This document shows positions 17,111 through 24,792 of a stretch of 42,183 bases of DNA, one piece after another (positions within the stretch are counted from its first letter, which is position 1; each line of letters opens with the position of its first letter). The stretch is from the NCBI GenBank assembly GCA_036406595.1, contig DASXAR010000013.1, positions 1-42,183 of the forward strand. The letters are read 5' to 3'. This DNA is from VRUE01 sp036406595. GTDB lineage: Bacteria; Actinomycetota; Thermoleophilia; Solirubrobacterales; 70-9. Made by a program: the position numbers and the translations under genes. The notes under the pieces were generated by a model. That model was not told where the DNA came from and searched no databases. It saw nothing but the letters and a program-made list of their open reading frames with translations.

Positions 17111-17917
17111 TTAACGAGCGGCAGGCGCCGACGCGAACGGGTCGACGTGGCAGCGGCCGTTGACGAGCTTGGTGATGACCCGGCCGTCATTGAGCGTGTA
17201 GGTGCCGCGGGCGGCGGGGAATAGGGCGGATTCGAAGCCGCTCGGGGCCGGGCAGCTGGCGCTGATCAGGCTTCGCCACCTCCCGTGGTACAGGAAGCGG
17301 CGGTGGAGGGTCAGCGTGAAGGCCTTGACCCGCCCCCAGCCTGCAACCAGCTCGGGGACGTCCATTTCGAGGGCGGTGCCGAATGTTCCCGGTTCCGGGG
17401 AGCGCACGAAGGTCATCGCCAGCACCTGTCCGGTCGGCACCGGATTGCGCCCGAAGACGTGGGCGAGGATCGTGCGGCGCCCATCGAGTTTCGAGCTGAA
17501 GGCGAGGAGCCGGCCCACCGCCGGGAACGGCGCCTGGTCGGGGATCCTGATGTGGGCGCGGAACGTGCCGTAGCCGATCAGCGCCTTGCGGCAGACGGTG
17601 AGAGCCTGAATGCTCGATGTGGCTTCGAGTTCGCCGAGGTGGCAGATCGGCAGGCCCCGCATGTCGACCCTGGCGTGCTGGTTGACCTCCACCAGCACCC
17701 GTTCGAGTTCGGGCGGGTCGAGGCCGTTGGTGCTATCCAGCGCGGCCCTCAGGTGAAGTGTCACGGGAGCGGTCGAGGCACGGGGCAGGGTCCTCGGGGT
17801 CAGCCAGCCCCGAAAGGTGATTTTCACGTTGGCGCCGGTGACCACGTTGCCCTGCGCGCTCGCCGCGATCGCAACGACGAGCGCTGCAACGACCGCTGCT
17901 CCCTTCAGTCGGCCCAT
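17111..17917 (-). CDS. Exported protein of unknown function, paralogue B
   Basis: 268 residues from the ATG at 17917; upstream sequence in the same frame lacks a signal-peptide character. Residues 1-24 are a signal peptide (MGRLKGAAVVAALVVAIAAS). The protein is a tandem paralogue of the neighbour at 16281, sharing the LEATSSxQALxxC block, FGTALEMDVPEL-like strands and CPAPSGFESALFPAARG. Identity is only moderate, so the duplication is old. A 6-bp hairpin (CGAAGC/GCTTCG at 17093-17110) follows its stop and precedes the second gene. Function unknown; their tandem order suggests two subunits or two ligand specificities of one envelope function. Confidence 0.82.
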   Translation of the reverse strand: MGRLKGAAVVAALVVAIAASAQGNVVTGANVKITFRGWLTPRTLPRASTAPVTLHLRAALDSTNGLDPPELERVLVEVNQHARVDMRGLPICHLGELEATSSIQALTVCRKALIGYGTFRAHIRIPDQAPFPAVGRLLAFSSKLDGRRTILAHVFGRNPVPTGQVLAMTFVRSPEPGTFGTALEMDVPELVAGWGRVKAFTLTLHRRFLYHGRWRSLISASCPAPSGFESALFPAARGTYTLNDGRVITKLVNGRCHVDPFASAPAAR

Positions 17918-17981
17918 GGAAGAGACGTTACTGCAAGCGAATCCCCAGTCTCTAGTGTTGGCGAACACGCATTCGCGACCG

Positions 17982-18368
17982 ATGGCGAGCCGAGCGGACA
18001 TCGAGAGGTGGCTAGACGCCTACGAGCGGGCCTGGCGCGAACCGGGCACCGACACGCTCGGTGACCTCTTCACCCCCGATGCTCGCTACCGGATGTCACC
18101 GTATGAGGCGTCGGCGCTTGGCCTGGCGGAGATCGGCAAGCTCTGGGAGAGCGAGCGGCAGGGGCCTGACGAGGCCTTCGAGATGACCGCCTCCGTGGTG
18201 GCGGTCGAGGGGGACACCGGCGTGGCGCGCGTCGAGGTTCGCTACGGGACCGGGGCCGAGTACCGCGACCTCTGGGTGATCAGCCTGGATCCCGACGGAC
18301 GCTGTCGCGAGTTCGAGGAGTGGCCCTTCTTCCCGGGCCAGGAGATCACAGCCGAAGGAGGCGCCTGA
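17982..18368 (+). CDS. NTF2-like/SnoaL-like protein
   Basis: 128 residues from the ATG at 17982. The order is an N-terminal amphipathic helix (IERWLDAYERAWREPG), a LFTPDARYRMSPY segment, a helix with EIGKLWESERQ, and strands ARVEVRYGTGAEYRDLWVI. This is the cone-like NTF2 fold with a SnoaL/ketosteroid-isomerase-type pocket. Such proteins are binding or isomerase domains; no catalytic pair can be assigned. The stop overlaps the ATG of yjbQ (TGATG), so the two are co-translated. Upstream, a 14-base palindrome GTGTTGGCGAACAC (17955-17968) lies between this gene and the divergent exported gene and could be an operator. Confidence 0.85.
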   Translation: MASRADIERWLDAYERAWREPGTDTLGDLFTPDARYRMSPYEASALGLAEIGKLWESERQGPDEAFEMTASVVAVEGDTGVARVEVRYGTGAEYRDLWVISLDPDGRCREFEEWPFFPGQEITAEGGA

Positions 18369-18829
18369 TGAAGTCGAGCACCCGCTACATGACCTTCGAG
18401 ACGAGCGAGCGCCGCGAGCTGATCAGGATCACCGAGGAGGTGCAGGAGGTGGTCGACGAGGCCGGCATCGCCGAGGGCATGGCCCTCGTCTCCGCGATGC
18501 ACATCACGGCGGGAGTCTGGGTCAACGACGATGAGCCGGGCCTGCACGAGGACACGCTGGAATGGCTCGACAAGGTCGCCCCGCCCAGCTGGAAGGCCGC
18601 GTCCAACGAGGTGGCGGAGGAGCTGCTGCCCGACGGCGGCGACTACCGCCATCACCGTGGCGGTGAGGACAACGGCGACGCCCACCTCAAGAACCTGCTC
18701 GTCCACCATCAGGCGATCCTGCCAGTCACCGAGGGCCGGCTCGACCTCGGTCCCTGGCAGCAGGTCTTCTACTGCGAGTTCGACGGCCGCCGGCCGAAGC
18801 GGCTGGTGATCAAGGCGATCGGGGAGTGA
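18368..18829 (+). CDS. YjbQ family (UPF0047) protein
   Basis: 153 residues. It has the family blocks VSAMHITAGVWVNDDEPGL and EDNGDAHLKNLL, followed by HHQAILPVTEGRLDLG and WQQVFYCEFDGRRPKR. The conserved His residues and DNGDAH line a trimeric, probably metal-binding pocket. E. coli YjbQ has weak thiamine-phosphate synthase activity, but the physiological role is unsettled. Start fixed by TGATG overlap with the NTF2-like gene. Its 3' end overlaps the convergent membrane-protein gene by 20 bases. Confidence 0.93.
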   Translation: MKSSTRYMTFETSERRELIRITEEVQEVVDEAGIAEGMALVSAMHITAGVWVNDDEPGLHEDTLEWLDKVAPPSWKAASNEVAEELLPDGGDYRHHRGGEDNGDAHLKNLLVHHQAILPVTEGRLDLGPWQQVFYCEFDGRRPKRLVIKAIGE

Positions 18830-19652
18830 TCCGTTCTCGCAGTTCGTCCGCGGCCTCTCTGGTCGCCGCCAGCGCCTCGTCCCTCGCCGCCGCCACGCCC
18901 TCGCTCGGCTTGCCGCCGACGATGTCGCGGAAGGCGTTCTTGAACCGCTCGGTGCGGCGGTCGGGCCGGAATCGGTCTTCGGCCGTCGCCTGCTTCGCCG
19001 GTCGCCGCTCACCGTAGCGGCGACGCGCCCACGGAGACTCCGGCTTGCCGATGCGGATCGCGCCGTAGAGGGCAATCGGGAAGACGAAGAAGCCGACCGA
19101 GCCGTGCAGCATCCGCTGCTTCGCAAAGCAGGTCACCACCACGGCCAGGATGATCAGCGCAGCGACGATGCTGCCGAAGAATTCGTCGAGCGAGCCGGTG
19201 TCGAAGGTGAACGGCGTGAAGCCGAGGATGATCAACCCCATCATCGCGGCGGCGATCGCCGTCGCGTCGATCGAGAGGCGGCCCTCGTCTGCCCAGTAGA
19301 CGTCTTCGAGGTACACCCAGAGCGCGAACTCGTCGATCGTCAGCCCGGCGCCGATCCCGAATGCGAAGGCGCAGATGTCGGTGTACGGGTTTTCCCCCAG
19401 CGCCACGAACCCGGCCGTCCCGGCGACCATCATCGTCACGATCCCGAAGACGAGGTGGTGCACGTGGACGCCGCTCTCGCTGACGACGCTTCCGGGCCAC
19501 CAGGGCACCCTGGGGCTGCGCATCAGCCGGGTGCTCATCCGGATGAAGCCGAAGGAGAGGAGAAAGCCGACGAGGACGAGGAAGACGCCGTCCTTCCCTT
19601 CTGCGACGAGCTGTTCGTCCCAGAAGTCGGTGAAGATGGAGGCGACGGTCAT
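18810..19652 (-). CDS. Integral membrane protein with cytosolic charged tail
   Basis: 280 residues. The ATG at 19652 overlaps the upstream stop by four bases (ATGA); the open frame extends further upstream but is antisense or shadow there. About six membrane segments can be seen: residues ~22-40, 64-86, 92-114 and three more up to ~200. Polar signatures include SESGVHVHHLVFG, with a His pair in or near the membrane, and LTIDEFALWVYLEDVYW. The last ~75 residues are highly charged and helical. The HVHHLxxG motif occurs in uncharacterised actinobacterial membrane proteins; the His could bind metal or haem but this is inference. Last gene of a four-gene unit. Confidence 0.87.
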   Translation of the reverse strand: MTVASIFTDFWDEQLVAEGKDGVFLVLVGFLLSFGFIRMSTRLMRSPRVPWWPGSVVSESGVHVHHLVFGIVTMMVAGTAGFVALGENPYTDICAFAFGIGAGLTIDEFALWVYLEDVYWADEGRLSIDATAIAAAMMGLIILGFTPFTFDTGSLDEFFGSIVAALIILAVVVTCFAKQRMLHGSVGFFVFPIALYGAIRIGKPESPWARRRYGERRPAKQATAEDRFRPDRRTERFKNAFRDIVGGKPSEGVAAARDEALAATREAADELRERITPRSP

Positions 19653-20389
19653 CCCGGGGCTGGAGCCGAGTGTAGCCGCGGTGCGGCCCCGTCGCGAGTG
19701 GCGATCAGGTCGAGGGTGAGGAGCACCGCGGCGACCGCGTAGAAGGGGGTGAGGACGATGTTCGAGGCGGTGTCGGTCATCCACTCCGCGATCAGGGAGT
19801 CGCCGAGCAGGTCGTGCGCGAGGGCCGTCGCCAGATTGGTCAGGCCGTCTCCGGCGAGCTCGATCGGCAGGAGCACCCAGAAGACCAGCCAGAAATGGCC
19901 CCGCACCAGCGAGAAGCTGCGCCTGAAGGAGTCGCGGAAGCCGCGGCGCTCGATCTCGACCACCGGCGCCGCGAGCCCGAGGAAGACGAAGGCGAGGACA
20001 CCGGGGACGACGAGCGCAACCAGCCCGACGGCGACCAGCGCGCCGAAGGCGAGGTCGACGGCGATCAGCCTCCCGTAGCTGACCATCCCGGCGACTTCCC
20101 TCAGCGACGGCGGCTCCCCACCGTGTGGGTGGGTGAGGGCGATCGAGACCGCGCCGGTGTAGAAGACCTCGCCGATCAGCCCGGTCGCCGCCAGGACCAG
20201 GACCGCCGAGGCGAGGATCAGGACCTCGATTCCACCGCGCAGGTCGAGTGAGACGGCGTCGAGATGGACGGGAATCGCGTGAACGAGGCCGAGCGGGACG
20301 AAGACGACGAGCGCGAGGGGCAGGAGAGTTCCCGCCCACGCGACGTACGTCCGGGCGATCCGCGCGTAGAGAGAGCCGATCTCCCGCAT
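19649..20389 (-). CDS. Integral membrane protein, YciC/GDPD-membrane-domain-like
   Basis: 246 residues from the ATG at 20389. It has about six hydrophobic segments. The region WxxxVVPGVLAFVFLGLAAPVVEIERRGFRDSFRRSFSLV is interpreted as the hallmark of the membrane domain found in YciC-like and glycerophosphodiester-phosphodiesterase-associated proteins, where a PxxxxE-R-G-...-RS-x-L pattern follows a helix pair; here VEIERRGFRDSFRRSFSLV is the clearest part. The family's function is not known. It is one base from the zinc-ribbon gene upstream and overlaps the downstream membrane gene by four bases. Confidence 0.85.
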   Translation of the reverse strand: MREIGSLYARIARTYVAWAGTLLPLALVVFVPLGLVHAIPVHLDAVSLDLRGGIEVLILASAVLVLAATGLIGEVFYTGAVSIALTHPHGGEPPSLREVAGMVSYGRLIAVDLAFGALVAVGLVALVVPGVLAFVFLGLAAPVVEIERRGFRDSFRRSFSLVRGHFWLVFWVLLPIELAGDGLTNLATALAHDLLGDSLIAEWMTDTASNIVLTPFYAVAAVLLTLDLIATRDGAAPRLHSAPAPG

Positions 20390-20390
20390 C

Positions 20391-20717
20391 TCAACGCCGC
20401 CGCCCGGACGGCCTCCGACCCCGGCGCTCGAGCTTGGACCGCGATGACTCCGAGGCGGGCACCCTTTTCACCCCCCGCAGGTCGGGAAGGAGGAGCTCTT
20501 CGGCACAGCGGCCGTGCCAGTGGTGATGCTCGGTCCCGCCCAGCCGCAACACGTACTGGACGACGGTGTGCTCGCTGCCGATCGGGATCTCGCCGTGGCA
20601 TCCGGGACAGCGGTAGAGCTTGCCGGCGATGCTGCGGATCAGCCAGGCCTCGTTGCCTTCCTCGTCCTGGCCGCGAAGGCTCCAGCGGGTGCTGGGCAGC
20701 CCCGCGTTCGAGCTCAT
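20391..20717 (-). CDS. Small zinc-ribbon-like protein
   Basis: 108 residues from the ATG at 20717, which overlaps the upstream gene's stop by four bases. A CPGC pair (YRCPGCHGEIPIGSEH) and a second cluster HHWHGRCAEEL give a likely Cys3His zinc site. The C-terminus is a basic Arg-rich tail (KLERRGRRPSGRRR) that could contact nucleic acid. This protein type is common as a hypothetical in actinobacteria. It sits among three membrane-protein genes in a very tight operon, which hints at a regulatory or assembly role, but nothing more can be said. Confidence 0.82.
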   Translation of the reverse strand: MSSNAGLPSTRWSLRGQDEEGNEAWLIRSIAGKLYRCPGCHGEIPIGSEHTVVQYVLRLGGTEHHHWHGRCAEELLLPDLRGVKRVPASESSRSKLERRGRRPSGRRR

Positions 20718-21097
20718 CGGGTCGATAGCCAGGCGAAGCCGGCAGCCATCGCCAGGTTCGCAACCCCGGCGAGCCGCAGGCCGAGCTTCGCACCCGGCCG
20801 GCTGACGGCGGGGGACTCCGACCAGAGGGCATCCGTGGCGATCTCGGTTCCCCGCAGCCAGGCGAGGGCCCACCAGTCGCGCTGCTCGCCTCGCGCAGCG
20901 GCGATCGCGTGGGCGGCCGCGAAGGTCAGCCAGATCGGCCCGCAGCGGCGGAAGAGGTGGGTTGCGTCGGGGCTCGGCTCGTCGTGACCGAGGACCCGAA
21001 GCGTCGCCTCCGGCGCGGCGATCGCCGCGGAGCCGAGAACCAGGTCGAAGGCGACCATGTTGCGATTGGTGAGGCGGAGCGCCTCTTCGAGGGTCAT
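20714..21097 (-). CDS. Small hypothetical membrane protein
   Basis: 127 residues from an ATG. Four weak hydrophobic stretches can be seen (VAFDLVLGSAAIA, WLTFAAAHAIAAA, a Trp-rich segment WWALAWLRG and AGVANLAMAAGFAWL). The layout resembles small four-helix DUF-type membrane proteins. It is the first gene of the four-gene unit that runs leftward to 18810. The RpiR gene starts divergently about 60 bases away. No function can be assigned. Confidence 0.78.
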   Translation of the reverse strand: MTLEEALRLTNRNMVAFDLVLGSAAIAAPEATLRVLGHDEPSPDATHLFRRCGPIWLTFAAAHAIAAARGEQRDWWALAWLRGTEIATDALWSESPAVSRPGAKLGLRLAGVANLAMAAGFAWLSTR

Positions 21098-21158
21098 CTC
21101 AGCGCCTCATCCAACCAGATCGGAAGGGAAAGGTCGGGGTCCGGCGAATTTGACGGCC

Positions 21159-22013
21159 GTGAGCAAGACCGCGACCAAACCCAGTCCCGACCTCAAGAGC
21201 CTCTCCGACTACATCCAGGAGCGCTTCGAGGAGTTCTCCCGCTCTCAGAAAGACGTCGCCCGCTACATCGTCGACCACCTCGACGAGGCTGCCTTCCTCA
21301 CCGCCGAGGAGCTGGCCAGGAGAGCGAGCACCTCGTCATCGACGGTGGTGCGCTTCTCCCAGGCCCTCGGCTTCGAGGGCTATCCGGAGCTCCAGCAGGC
21401 CGCAATCGAGGAGTACCGGACCACCGCGGTGGCCAACGGCGCAGCCAACGCCGGCTCGCTCTTCTCCTTCGATCACTCGGAGCTCGAGGCGTCGCTGGGG
21501 GCGGATTACGCCAACCTCGAGGAGACCGCGCGCAACCTCAGTCGCGAGCAGGTGGACGGAGCCGTCGCCGCGCTCGCCGAGGCGCAGCGGGTGGTGATCG
21601 TCGGCGTCGACCAGATGGCCTTCTTCGCGAGCTACCTCCGCCACACCCTGAGCCTGCTCGACATCCGCGCGGAGATCGTCGCCAGCACGGGTGGCGAGTC
21701 GCTCCAGCGCCTCGGCCGGATCGATGACGAGACCCTCGTCATCGCCCTCTCCTCGGGCCGGGCGCACCCGCTTCTGCTTCGGGCGATGAAGCTGGCCCTG
21801 CATCGCCGCGCGCGCACCCTCGCGATCTCCGACGCCTCGATGTCGGAGGTGGGGGAGCACGCCGAGCAGACGCTCTACTTCTCCTCCAACAGCCCCTCCT
21901 TCGCCCGATCCAACACGGCGCTGATGGCCCTGGTCCAGGCGTTGGCCCATGGGCTCTACGCGCGCGACGAAGCGGCGCACAAGGACCGCATCCGCGCCTA
22001 CAAACTGAAGTAG
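21159..22013 (+). CDS. MurR/RpiR family transcriptional regulator
   Basis: 284 residues from the GTG at 21159; a TTG three codons upstream is an alternative, and neither has a strong ribosome site. Residues ~10-85 are the RpiR helix-turn-helix domain (RFEEFSRSQKDVARYIVDHL, then ASTSSSTVVRFSQALGFEGY). The C-terminal SIS domain (~125-255) has VVIVGVDQMAFFASYLRHTL and TLVIALSSGRAHPLLLRAM, a sugar-phosphate binding fold. Family members sense phosphosugars; which one is not visible. It lies directly before pdxS on the same strand, but a 130-base gap with a strong inverted repeat separates them, so it need not control PLP synthesis. Confidence 0.92.
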   Translation: MSKTATKPSPDLKSLSDYIQERFEEFSRSQKDVARYIVDHLDEAAFLTAEELARRASTSSSTVVRFSQALGFEGYPELQQAAIEEYRTTAVANGAANAGSLFSFDHSELEASLGADYANLEETARNLSREQVDGAVAALAEAQRVVIVGVDQMAFFASYLRHTLSLLDIRAEIVASTGGESLQRLGRIDDETLVIALSSGRAHPLLLRAMKLALHRRARTLAISDASMSEVGEHAEQTLYFSSNSPSFARSNTALMALVQALAHGLYARDEAAHKDRIRAYKLK

Positions 22014-22023
22014 TCCCCCCGCG

Positions 22024-22070
22024 AACTGCATCAAGTTTCCGGTCCGTTGCGCGGTGAACTTGATGCAGTT
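22024..22070. repeat. 14-bp perfect inverted repeat with 19-nt loop
   Basis: AACTGCATCAAGTT at 22024-22037 and its exact complement AACTTGATGCAGTT at 22057-22070 flank a GC-rich loop. The outer flanks nearly extend the stem (GCG on both sides with a one-base bulge). The arms are much more AT-rich than surrounding DNA. It begins 11 bases after the rpiR stop and ends 73 bases before pdxS. No T-run follows, so it is not a classical terminator; it may be a terminator without U-tract, an operator or a dispersed palindromic repeat. Confidence 0.8.
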
Positions 22071-22143
22071 GCGGGTTCGTGCGGCGACAGGACTCGCCGC
22101 GAGGCGCGGCGGCCCCAGTCCCGTGGGACGTAGTATTCGGAGA

Positions 22144-23031
22144 ATGACGGAGAGGGCGACATGGCGGGTCAAGACCGGGCTCGCCGAGATGCTGAAAGGC
22201 GGCGTGATCATGGACGTCGTCACGCCGGAGCAGGCGCGGATAGCCGAGCAGGCGGGTGCCGCGGCCGTGATGGCGCTGGAACGGGTGCCCGCGGACATCC
22301 GCAGCGACGGCGGCGTGGCACGGATGTCCGATCCGGCGATGATCAAAGGGATCCAGGAGGCGGTGACGATTCCCGTGATGGCAAAGGCGAGGATCGGCCA
22401 CTTCGCCGAGGCGCAGGTCCTCCAGGCGCTCGAGGTCGATTACGTCGACGAGTCCGAGGTGCTGACCCCCGCCGACGAGCGCAACCACATCGACAAGCTT
22501 GCCTTCGAGGTGCCGTTCGTATGCGGTGCGACCAACCTCGGGGAGGCGCTGCGCCGGATCGGCGAGGGCGCCGCGATGATCCGCTCGAAGGGCGAGGCAG
22601 GGACCGGAAACATCGTCGAGGCCGTGCGCCACATGCGCGAGATCACCTCCGGCATCAAGCGCCTTGCGCAGCTCGGCCCCGAGGAGATCGCCGCCGCGGC
22701 GAAGGAGCACCAGGCGCCGCTCGAGGTCGTGCGCGAGGTCGCCGACGCGGGTCGGCTCCCTGTCCCGCTCTTCTGCGCAGGGGGGATCGCGACCCCCGCT
22801 GACGCGGCGTTGATGATGCAGCTCGGCGCCGAGGGCAACTTCGTCGGCTCGGGAATATTCAAGAGCAGCGACCCGGAGCGGCGCGCCCGCGCAATCGTCG
22901 AGGCGACCACGCATTTCAACGACCCGGATCGGGTCGCGGCGGCGTCGGTCGGCCTTGGCGAGGCGATGCCCGGCCTCGAGATCTCCGACCTCGAGGCCGC
23001 CGACGCCCTCCTGCAGGATCGCGGTGCCTGA
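22144..23031 (+). CDS. pdxS: Pyridoxal 5'-phosphate synthase lyase subunit PdxS
   Basis: 295 residues, the normal length. PdxS condenses ribose 5-phosphate (or ribulose 5-phosphate), glyceraldehyde 3-phosphate and ammonia into PLP, forming a dodecamer of TIM barrels with PdxT. The two catalytic lysines fall exactly where expected: Lys81 in VMAKARIGHF and Lys149 in MIRSKGEAGTGN. ERVPADIR and VDYVDESEVLTPAD are also diagnostic. The ATG at 22144 gives the standard MTERATWRVKTGLAEMLKGG-type N-terminus; the frame upstream to 22054 runs through the inverted repeat and is not needed. The stop overlaps the pdxT start by eight bases. Confidence 0.98.
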   Translation: MTERATWRVKTGLAEMLKGGVIMDVVTPEQARIAEQAGAAAVMALERVPADIRSDGGVARMSDPAMIKGIQEAVTIPVMAKARIGHFAEAQVLQALEVDYVDESEVLTPADERNHIDKLAFEVPFVCGATNLGEALRRIGEGAAMIRSKGEAGTGNIVEAVRHMREITSGIKRLAQLGPEEIAAAAKEHQAPLEVVREVADAGRLPVPLFCAGGIATPADAALMMQLGAEGNFVGSGIFKSSDPERRARAIVEATTHFNDPDRVAAASVGLGEAMPGLEISDLEAADALLQDRGA

Positions 23032-23617
23032 GCTGCGGATCGGCGTTCTCGCGATCCAGGGCGGATTCGAGGCGCACCTGGGGATGCTGCGCAGCCTCGG
23101 GGCGGAGGCGCGGGCAGTCCGGGCACCCGCCGACCTCGAGCAGCTCGACGGCCTCGTCATTCCCGGCGGCGAGAGCACGACGATCGAGATGGGGATCGAA
23201 TCGGCCGGGCTGGAGCCTGCGATCCGTGCTCACCTCGATCAGGGCGGCACGGTGTTCGGAACCTGCGCCGGGATGATCGTCTGCGACGACGAGCATCTGG
23301 GCCTGATCGATGCGACCGCGGAGCGCAACGCCTTCGGCCGCCAGCTGCAGAGCTTCGAGACCGACCTCGAGGTCGAGGGGATCGGGGACGAGCCGCTGCG
23401 GGCCGTGTTCATCCGGGCGCCCTGGGTGAAGCGCCACGGCCCCGGGGTCGAGGTGCTCGCCAGTCACGAGGGCCATCCCGTCGCGATCCGCTCCGGCCGG
23501 ATCCTCGCCTGCGCCTTCCACCCGGAGCTGACCGACGATCCTCGCCTGCATGCGCTCTACATGGCGATGACCACGACCGCCCGCGAGCGCGGAGCGAGGG
23601 AGCGAGCATGCCGGTGA
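23024..23617 (+). CDS. pdxT: Pyridoxal 5'-phosphate synthase glutaminase subunit PdxT
   Basis: 197 residues from a GTG inside the end of pdxS, so translation is coupled. This class I-type glutaminase supplies ammonia to PdxS. Visible motifs are LAIQGGFEAH, the oxyanion-strand PGGEST (~48-52), the nucleophile Cys81 in GTCAGM, and the His166/Glu168 pair in AFHPELT. All catalytic residues are present. The C-terminal ~10 residues are Arg-rich and diverge from the family, near the overlapping small ORF described separately. Confidence 0.97.
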   Translation: MPELRIGVLAIQGGFEAHLGMLRSLGAEARAVRAPADLEQLDGLVIPGGESTTIEMGIESAGLEPAIRAHLDQGGTVFGTCAGMIVCDDEHLGLIDATAERNAFGRQLQSFETDLEVEGIGDEPLRAVFIRAPWVKRHGPGVEVLASHEGHPVAIRSGRILACAFHPELTDDPRLHALYMAMTTTARERGARERACR

Positions 23618-23691
23618 AGATCAGCGCGAGCGAGCGAAGCGCGGGCCCTCACGTTGGCCGCGCGAGCGCGTGCCAGGAGGCGAGGCGATGA
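23608..23691 (+). CDS. Possible 27-aa small ORF bridging pdxT and the aminopeptidase
   Basis: An ATG at 23608 lies inside the end of pdxT, with GAGGGAG five bases upstream. The frame runs 27 codons and stops at a TGA that overlaps the ATG of the aminopeptidase (ATGA at 23688). The peptide starts MPVKISASERSAG and is basic. It may be a translational bridge rather than a functional peptide. Codon content is not distinctive. Confidence 0.25.
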   Translation: MPVKISASERSAGPHVGRASACQEARR

Positions 23692-24791
23692 GGGATCCCA
23701 GGGCCGAGCGGCTGGCGAAGATCCTGGTTGGATACTCGACCGAGGTGACGGAGGGGGAGACCGTCTCGATCGACGGTGAGAGCGCCGCCGAGCCGCTCCT
23801 CCTCGCCGTCTACGAGGAGGTGCTGAAGGCCGGCGCGAACCCGATCCTCAACGTCTCGCTGGAGGGGCAGTCGGCGGCCTATTACAAGCTCGCCGACGAC
23901 CGGCAGCTGGATTGGATCTCGCCCGTCTCCGAATGGCTGCTCGACAACGCCGACGTTCGCATCGCGGTCGGGGCCTCGACCAACACCCGCGAGCTCTCCG
24001 CGGTGCCGCCGGAGCGGCAGACCCGCCGCCAGTCGGCGACCGGCGAGCTGATGGGACGGGCGATGGAGCGCAGTGCGAAGGGCGAGTTCCGCTGGTGCTA
24101 CACGATCTACCCGACCAACGCGTACGCGTCGGAGGCCGAGATGAGCCTCGCTGAATACGAGGATTTCTACTTCGACGCCTGCCTCGCCGGCGACGGCGAC
24201 CCGCTCACAGCATGGGAGCGGGCCTCGGCGGAGACGCGGCGCCTCTCCGAAGCGATCCAGGGCCACGAGGAGGTGCGGGTGATCGCCCCCGGCACCGACA
24301 TCACGCTCGGGATCGCCGGTCGCACCTTCATCCCCTGCGACGGCCGCCGCAACATGCCCGACGGCGAGTTCTTCACGGGCCCGGTCGAGGACTCGGTCGA
24401 GGGGGAGGTCAGCTTCCATCTGCCGGCGACGGTCGGGGGCCGCGAGGTCACCGGGGTGCGGCTGCGCTTCCAGTCGGGCAAGGTGGTGGACGCCTCGGCG
24501 GAGCGCGGCGAGGAGTTCCTGGTCAAGCTGCTCGACACCGACCCCGGGGCCCGGCGCCTCGGCGAGCTGGGAATCGGTACCAACTACGCGATCGACAGGG
24601 GCACGCGCGAGGTCCTGCTCGACGAGAAGATCGGCGGCACCGTCCATATGGCGGTCGGCAAGAGCTATCCCGAGTCAGGCGGCGAGAACGACTCGGCAGT
24701 TCACACCGACCTTGTCTGTGACCTCCGACTCGGAGGCAAGCTGCTGGTCGACGGCGAGGAGTTCCAGGTCGACGGCAAATTCGTCGCCTGA
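23688..24791 (+). CDS. M29 family aminopeptidase
   Basis: 367 residues. The ATG at 23688 has AGGAGG seven bases upstream. M29 (thermophilic aminopeptidase/AmpS) enzymes remove N-terminal residues using two metal ions. The expected ligands are visible in the C-terminal half: Glu227 in PDGEFFTGP, Glu293 in RRLGELGIGTN, His320 in GGTVHMAVG, Tyr327, and His339/Asp341 in VHTDLVCD. The length is slightly below the usual ~410. Cytosolic, no signal peptide. It lies just after pdxST, with a possible tiny ORF between. It ends one base from the convergent small membrane gene. Confidence 0.95.
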   Translation: MRDPRAERLAKILVGYSTEVTEGETVSIDGESAAEPLLLAVYEEVLKAGANPILNVSLEGQSAAYYKLADDRQLDWISPVSEWLLDNADVRIAVGASTNTRELSAVPPERQTRRQSATGELMGRAMERSAKGEFRWCYTIYPTNAYASEAEMSLAEYEDFYFDACLAGDGDPLTAWERASAETRRLSEAIQGHEEVRVIAPGTDITLGIAGRTFIPCDGRRNMPDGEFFTGPVEDSVEGEVSFHLPATVGGREVTGVRLRFQSGKVVDASAERGEEFLVKLLDTDPGARRLGELGIGTNYAIDRGTREVLLDEKIGGTVHMAVGKSYPESGGENDSAVHTDLVCDLRLGGKLLVDGEEFQVDGKFVA

Positions 24792-24792
24792 G

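Noticed and set aside
23617..23690. GCGAGCG-type short repeats, possible CRISPR or satellite
   Set aside because: Units are short and irregular, without spacers; explained by GC-rich codons and the tiny ORF.
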